Positions 60,079 to 64,000 of a stretch of 64,000 nt of DNA are shown one piece after another. The stretch is from NCBI RefSeq assembly GCF_014041995.1, contig NZ_CP059492.1, positions 1,922,001 to 1,986,000 of the forward strand. The letters run 5' to 3'. The stretch's first letter is position 1; each line of letters begins with the position of its first letter. The notes under the pieces are model-generated. The model ran no database searches, had not been told where the DNA came from, and was given only the letters and a program-made list of their open reading frames with translations. A program made the position numbers and the translations under genes. The DNA comes from Changpingibacter yushuensis (lineage in GTDB: Bacteria > Actinomycetota > Actinomycetes > Actinomycetales > Actinomycetaceae).

Positions 60079-60330
60079 TTACTGAGAATCTGAGGCGTAC
60101 ACAACCAAAGCTGTCTGTGTCTCAGCTGGGACACCAACCACAACCTGTGTTGCCGGTTCCGTCAATGAAGGCGATGTAAATACTCCCAACGCTGGGCCCC
60201 CACATGAAGCCCCAGACGTCCATGCCAGTTCCGCACCATCCTCGTTCTGAAGGCTCACTCGATATTCCTGTTGCTGGTCACACGTCAGCACGACAGTGTA
60301 AACGAACGAAGTGCTGTCCTCCCCTATTGA
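60079..60330 (-). pseudogene. C-terminal fragment of a secreted-protein-like gene
   Basis: About 84 codons reading YSIGEDSTSFVYTVVLTCDQ QQEYRVSLQNEDGAELAWTS and ending VVVGVPAETQTALVVYASDSQ; looks like a beta-rich extracellular domain with two cysteines. The frame upstream of about 60330 is antisense to a monooxygenase fragment, so the gene is cut there. Family unknown. Confidence 0.45.
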
Positions 60331-60621
60331 ATAGACTGCCGGTCCATCACCGCGACCCCGATCGCCGAGTACGTACCTGACCGGCTGGTCCGCGGACGTA
60401 CCGCTTTGGTGGGCAACGCCGCGCACGTCCCAACGCCGATGACCGGCAGCGGCTTCGCTGCCAGCCTCGACGACGCAGCTAGCCTCGCTAACTTCCTCCG
60501 AAACGCTCGGCCCAATCAGGTTTCCGACGCGTTGGTCACCTACGAAAGAGACCGCCTCGCGTCAGCCCGAAGCCTCGTTCGGTCCGGACAAGGCTTCAGT
60601 CGTTCCTTTGCCCGGAGATGA
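60331..60621 (+). pseudogene. C-terminal fragment of an FAD-dependent monooxygenase
   Basis: About 96 codons: PIAEYVPDRLVRGRTALVGN AAHVPTPMTGSGFAASLDDA ASLANFLR (continuous), the second FAD-binding block (GD/NAAH-x-PxxGxG) of class A aromatic monooxygenases, ending SLVRSGQGFSRSFARR. In-frame TGA at 60328 cuts it off upstream and no N-terminal FAD motif is present. Asn replaces the conserved Asp in the GDAAH motif. A clear remnant at the left edge of the G+C-rich mosaic. Confidence 0.7.
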
Positions 60622-60915
60622 CCACCAGGAAGTGCGCCGTTGACTCCGACAGCGGGTAGCCGGATGCGTCGCGGCTCCCGGAGGAATGCGGCCGCTTGCT
60701 CGCGTCGTCGTCGGTCGCATCGTCGAATTGTTGCGTGGACGCCTTAGAACCACAGCGAGCCGTGAGGGAGGTGCCGAACTCGTTCTGCCGCATGCCAGGG
60801 TTCATTATGTCCCCAATGGTCCCGGACAGCGCCGTTGCGTGAGGGGGAGGCATCCGCCCCTAGGATGAATCCTTCCTCTGGTGAGACCGCCCGTCGCGCA
60901 GGACTATCGATAAGT
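60622..60915. other. unassigned stretch within the gene mosaic
   Basis: 294 bases. A minus-strand frame (60596-60853, ending LVVISGQRND) may be debris. No supported gene. Confidence 0.35.
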
Positions 60916-61208
60916 GAACCAACGATAAAGACGCTGGAAATAGGAAGAGCAACGACGACGTCCTGTTCGGGCAGGTCTGGTCCCGCGAGGACCAGCTTTC
61001 CGCGCGGGATCGCAGCATCGTGACAGTGACGGCGATAATGGCCGGCGGCGTACTCACCCCCGCTCTACAGAGCCATATCGAACGGGTCAAAGCCAATGGC
61101 GTCACCGCCGAAGAGATGGCCGAAATCCTCACCCATGCCGCGTTCTACGCAGGCTGGCCCAAGCCCTGGGCCGCGATGAGCATGGCCAAGGATGTCTACA
61201 CCGACTGA
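60916..61208 (+). pseudogene. carboxymuconolactone decarboxylase-family gene, N-terminus missing
   Basis: Frame open after TGA at 60912-60914: DDVLFGQVWSREDQLSARDRS IVTVTAIMAGG... HIERVKANGVTAEEMAEILT HAAFYAGWPKPWAAMSMAKD VYTD. It covers the C-terminal 90 residues of a CMD/AhpD-like protein, a family with an active CxxC or, as here, none. The first third and any ATG start are missing, although the GTG at 61020 could start a 62-residue peptide. CMD-type genes often accompany aldo/keto reductases and quinone oxidoreductases. Confidence 0.65.
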
Positions 61209-61297
61209 CACCCGGATCGCCAAGCTCCGCTGCCCCGTGGTGGGCGCGAGCCCGCATACCGAACGAATATCCACGAAAACGTGAAGAGAGAAACACC

Positions 61298-61746
61298 ATG
61301 GACAACTACATCTTCGACCTCGACGATAACGTCACCCGCACGCCGGCGTCGACTTCCTCGGAACCCGTGCGTTCGTGGACCGCGAAAAGATCGGAGCGAT
61401 CGGCTTTGACGAGAACACCAACCCGATCGCTCGTGAGTTCGGAGAGTTCTACTCCACCCCTCGCGGCTACCACCACAACGCTCTCAGCCAGTTCACCATC
61501 ACCAGTACCCCGTCATTCGTGAACTTCCCACTGCTGGAGCACATCGAATGGATCTCGCCCCGCCCCATCCTGCTCATCGCTGGTGCCGAGGCCCACTCGC
61601 TGTACTTCAGCGAGGACGTGTACGCCGCCGCCGCCGAACCCAAGGAACTCTTGACCGTGCCCGGCGCGAACCACGTCGGACTGTACGACAAGATCGACCT
61701 CATCCCCTTCGACAAGCTCACATCGTTCTTTACCGAGAACCTCTGA
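61298..61746 (+). pseudogene. alpha/beta hydrolase gene with two internal deletions
   Basis: GAGAGAAACACC before ATG 61298 starts MDNYIFDLDDNVTRTP, then frame slips to AGVDFLGTRAFVDREKIGAIGF, and from ENTNPIAREFGEFYSTPRGYH on it reads without breaks to SPRPILLIAGAEAHSLYFSE DVYAAAAEPKELLTVPGANHV GLYDKIDLIPFDKLTSFFTE NL. Compared with complete family members (about 300 residues) two blocks are gone: between NVTRT and VDFLGT, and between GAIGF and ENTN, which includes the nucleophile elbow. Catalytic Asp and His of the end part remain. Dead. Confidence 0.75.
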
Positions 61747-61906
61747 GCCGACGTAACTGGTGAAGACGGCAGCAACGGAAGGATCCGACATGCCCCTTTG
61801 GTCCACGTAGAAACCTGCCTCGATCGAGCGCCTACGAGATCCACGTCGTCGTCACGAGACGACGACGAACACGCAATGCATACGAGTACGAATGGAGCAT
61901 CCGACC

Positions 61907-62893
61907 ATGACCGATACAATGAGAGCCCTCCTGCTCGGAAGGGGACCCGAGTGGATTCTTGACGAGGTGCCGACCCCTACTCCGGGGCCCGGGCAGGTCC
62001 TCATCCGCAATAGGGCGTCGGCCACCAACAATGCCGACCTGCCCATGCTCGCCGAGGCAGACCCCAGCAGGGGCGGAACCGGCAAGGAGGCGATCGCTGG
62101 ATTTGAATATGCCGGCGAGATCGCCGCCGTCGGCCCGGACGCTGGCGACTGGAGAATCGGGGATGCTGTGATGGGGACATTCCCGTCCGCCTTCGCCGAG
62201 TACCTAGTCGCTGATCACCGGTTTGTGTTGCCGCGTCCAGACGGGCTTGCGCCGGAGGTGGCCTGCGCGCTGCCGACCGCGTTGCTGACCGAGTTCGGCG
62301 CACTCAGCGTCGCAGAGTACAAGTCTGGGCAGAGCGTACTCATTACGGGCGCGACCACCGGAATCGGCATGATCGGCATCCAAATCGCCAAGACCCTCGG
62401 GGCCTCGCGCGTGGTCGCGACAACTCGGACCGCAGCCAAGAAGGACCTCCTCATGAGCCTGGGCGCGGACGCCGTGATCGTCACCGGAGAGGAAGACTTG
62501 ACCGAGGCGGCGCTGGCCGCGACGGACGGGAAGGGCGCGGATGTGGTCCTTGACCACGTCGCCGGTAATACGTTTGCCCATTGCCTGCCCGCGACCGCTG
62601 TCGATGGGCACGTGGTGAACATCGGCCGCCTCGACGGACCTGTCTCGACGATCAACCTTGACGCATTGTCGTACCGGCACCTGACCGTGCACGGAGTCTC
62701 GTTCGGATTCTCCCGGGATTGGGAAACCGTTCCGATCCTAGAGGCGCTTCGCGATCAGGTTCTGCCCGCGGTCACCCGCGGCGACATCGCGCCGGTCATC
62801 GACTCCCAGCTGGACGTCACCAGCTTCCAGCAGGCGACGGACCGGCTGCGCTCCGGAGAAACAGTTGGCAAGATCGTCCTGGTCTTTGAATGA
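61907..62893 (+). CDS. quinone oxidoreductase-like zinc-free alcohol dehydrogenase (MDR family)
   Basis: 328 residues from ATG 61907 (GGAG nine bases upstream; an ATG 15 bases earlier is also open). QOR-type: no catalytic-zinc Cys, groove GRGPEWILDEVPTPTPGPGQ, GFEYAGEIAAVG, Rossmann loop SVLITGATTGIGMIGIQIAK TLGASRVVATTR and LGADAVIVTGEEDL. Ends DRLRSGETVGKIVLVFE. Higher G+C than core genes. The only intact gene of the mosaic; may be cargo of a former catabolic cluster, or just a foreign housekeeping-like enzyme. Confidence 0.9.
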   Translation: MTDTMRALLLGRGPEWILDEVPTPTPGPGQVLIRNRASATNNADLPMLAEADPSRGGTGKEAIAGFEYAGEIAAVGPDAGDWRIGDAVMGTFPSAFAEYLVADHRFVLPRPDGLAPEVACALPTALLTEFGALSVAEYKSGQSVLITGATTGIGMIGIQIAKTLGASRVVATTRTAAKKDLLMSLGADAVIVTGEEDLTEAALAATDGKGADVVLDHVAGNTFAHCLPATAVDGHVVNIGRLDGPVSTINLDALSYRHLTVHGVSFGFSRDWETVPILEALRDQVLPAVTRGDIAPVIDSQLDVTSFQQATDRLRSGETVGKIVLVFE

Positions 62894-63176
62894 GCCCCGC
62901 ACCCGTACCCGTACCCGAGCGGGCCTCGCGAATGAGGCGAGACCCCACGACGCCGCCCGAAAGGGAGGGGACTCAACCGCCTCGGAGTGCGCGGGCAGCG
63001 GCCACCCGAAGCGCGTCCTAGCGGAACACTTCTGGATACGCAGTAGACATCACAACATCCTCCTAGGCCAGCAAAAACTAGCCAAGCCAAATGCCACTTA
63101 ACCATGCAGCAGTCCCGTGTAATGTGGAGCACAAAACAGCGACATCGTGTTTGCCAGCTGGCTGGAAGAAGATCAA
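62894..63176. other. gap without gene
   Basis: 283 bases. Four tandem ACCCGT units at 62900-62922 directly follow the dehydrogenase gene. Nothing else recognised. Confidence 0.5.
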
Positions 63177-63347
63177 ATGTTCGCTCGAACAGTTGGGGGT
63201 GGCGCATGCGTCGCCGTCATAGTAGCTGCTGGCTTGTGGATTGCTGGTCATAGAGGTGTAGCGGATTTTGCTTTTGCGATATCTTCGGGAGTTGTCTTTG
63301 CTGTTTTCCTCCATTTACGGAAAAGACGACAAGATAAGAGACAGTGA
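63177..63347 (+). CDS. tiny membrane protein, 56 residues
   Basis: MFARTVGGGACVAVIVAAGL WIAGH, then a second hydrophobic stretch (VADFAFAISSGVVFAVFLHL) and RKRRQDKRQ. ATG 63177 is preceded by GGAAGAAG. Two membrane segments and a basic tail; no family known. Confidence 0.45.
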   Translation: MFARTVGGGACVAVIVAAGLWIAGHRGVADFAFAISSGVVFAVFLHLRKRRQDKRQ

Positions 63348-63360
63348 TACCGGAAAATGA

Positions 63361-63545
63361 CTAGTCGTCGATACGGAAGAATAGCTTTTCCGTCTCGACG
63401 ACTACGCCTTTCGTCTTCACCAGTGCGCTTCTCATCTGCGCGGGATACGTAGACCTCACGACGCTCACAAGTCCAGTTACGAACCTGACGTTCTGATAAG
63501 CCTGTGCGCTCAGCAAGTTTGCGTGAAACATGCTAGCTGCGGGGC
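63361..63545 (-). pseudogene. possible helix-turn-helix protein remnant
   Basis: In the minus frame bounded upstream by TAG near 63530 the sequence VSRKLAERTGLSERQVRNWT CERREVYVSRADEKRTGE resembles the HTH-containing tail of phage/plasmid replication or regulatory proteins. No start codon. Low confidence; the neighbouring frames may be equally meaningless. Confidence 0.3.
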
Positions 63546-63762
63546 TGGCCTCCGGCACAAGAGATCATTGCAACACCTCATGACTTGATGAGAATGGAGA
63601 TGATCGGTGCGCCAGAGGGCTTCCAAGCAATCATGCTCGGGGTGCTTGGTAATGAGAACGAATAGGCGCCGTCAACATCGACACTTCTGTGGAGCCCTTC
63701 AGTGACGGCGGCAGTGTGAGCAACAGGCTTCCTCCTCGCTGCCACCTTCATCAATATCGTAT

Positions 63763-64000
63763 CTAACCGACCGTAACTATATCGACTCCAAGGATGCTCG
63801 CGTACGAAAGGATACTCACCAGCTCGAAGAGCAGGTCCTTGCCATCCGGGGTTATGTACAGATTGCCGCAAGAAGTAATGACTGGGCTGAGCCTCCCGAG
63901 CCACGGCGCCTGCTTTGAGAGATCCGATTGGTCGTAGACCGCAAGTTCGGGCGGAACCTGGGTGAGTGCATCCCTAATCAAGTTGATCTGACGCGCGGTC
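63763..64000 (-). CDS. hypothetical protein, N-terminus beyond the right edge
   Basis: The minus frame is open from the window end: TARQINLIRDALTQVPPELA VYDQSDLSKQAPWLGRLSPV then NLYITPDGKDLLFELVSILSYASILGVDIVTVG and TAG. At least 78 residues; no family recognised. Its beginning is outside the window. Confidence 0.4.
   Translation of the reverse strand, partial: TARQINLIRDALTQVPPELAVYDQSDLSKQAPWLGRLSPVITSCGNLYITPDGKDLLFELVSILSYASILGVDIVTVG

Overview
The window looks like chromosomal DNA of a high-G+C Gram-positive bacterium, most likely an actinomycete of the Actinomycetaceae type (Trueperella/Arcanobacterium/Actinomyces relatives). The signs are tandem clpP1-clpP2 genes beside clpX and tig, an L32 of 54 residues, YhgE/Pip and MMPL proteins in one operon, a sortase-anchored surface protein ending in LPNTG, dynamin-like GTPase pairs beside ssb and ettA, and moderate-to-high G+C codon use. 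Genus assignment is inference; no rRNA is present. Three tRNA genes (Gly-TCC, Pro-TGG, Arg-TCT) are present.

0-5.7 kb is core: clpX (cut by the left edge), clpP2, clpP1 and tig on the minus strand, with intrinsic terminators, then a C39-like cysteine peptidase and a lipoprotein. 5.7-11.1 kb is accessory and decayed: an IS3-family element with intact ends and a 4-bp target duplication but a frameshifted orfA, an Ltp-repeat membrane-anchored protein, a broken antitoxin-like gene, a broken tyrosine integrase, and a tRNA-Gly gene that is the likely old integration target. 11.6-17.6 kb is a TetR-controlled export locus: a divergent regulator, an MMPL transporter with a C-terminal domain that resembles an ABC ATPase without its Walker A, and an overlapping YhgE/Pip gene.

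17.8-36.7 kb is largely housekeeping: rpmF, an IMPACT-family protein, cysK-cysE, rpiB, two zinc peptidases (M13, M1), glucose-type PTS IIA and IIB, malQ, tesB, ettA, ssb, and two GTPases. 37.0-39.4 kb is a scar zone after tRNA-Arg: a regulator tail and a permease tail abut tail-first, followed by an aldehyde dehydrogenase gene inactivated by a single in-frame TAA. 39.5-49.6 kb holds a lipoprotein, acylphosphatase, Dps, oligoribonuclease, an MFS symporter, a biotin ECF transporter (bioY-ecfA-ecfT) with a large palindrome upstream, a minimal zincin and a polar amino-acid ABC transporter operon.

49.7-60 kb holds a sortase-anchored choice-of-anchor A surface protein divergent from a large LuxR-type ATPase regulator, a DUF2255 protein, a divergent enolase, an HxlR-regulated oxidoreductase pair with clustered operator half-sites, a dihydrofolate-reductase-like protein behind 20-bp tandem repeats, ArsC and a CDP-alcohol phosphatidyltransferase. 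60.3-62.9 kb is a G+C-richer mosaic of broken catabolic genes (FAD monooxygenase tail, carboxymuconolactone decarboxylase fragment, gutted alpha/beta hydrolase) ending in an intact quinone-oxidoreductase-like gene. The right end is sparse and poorly assigned. Across the window the word GACGTCGTC (either strand) is strikingly over-represented.
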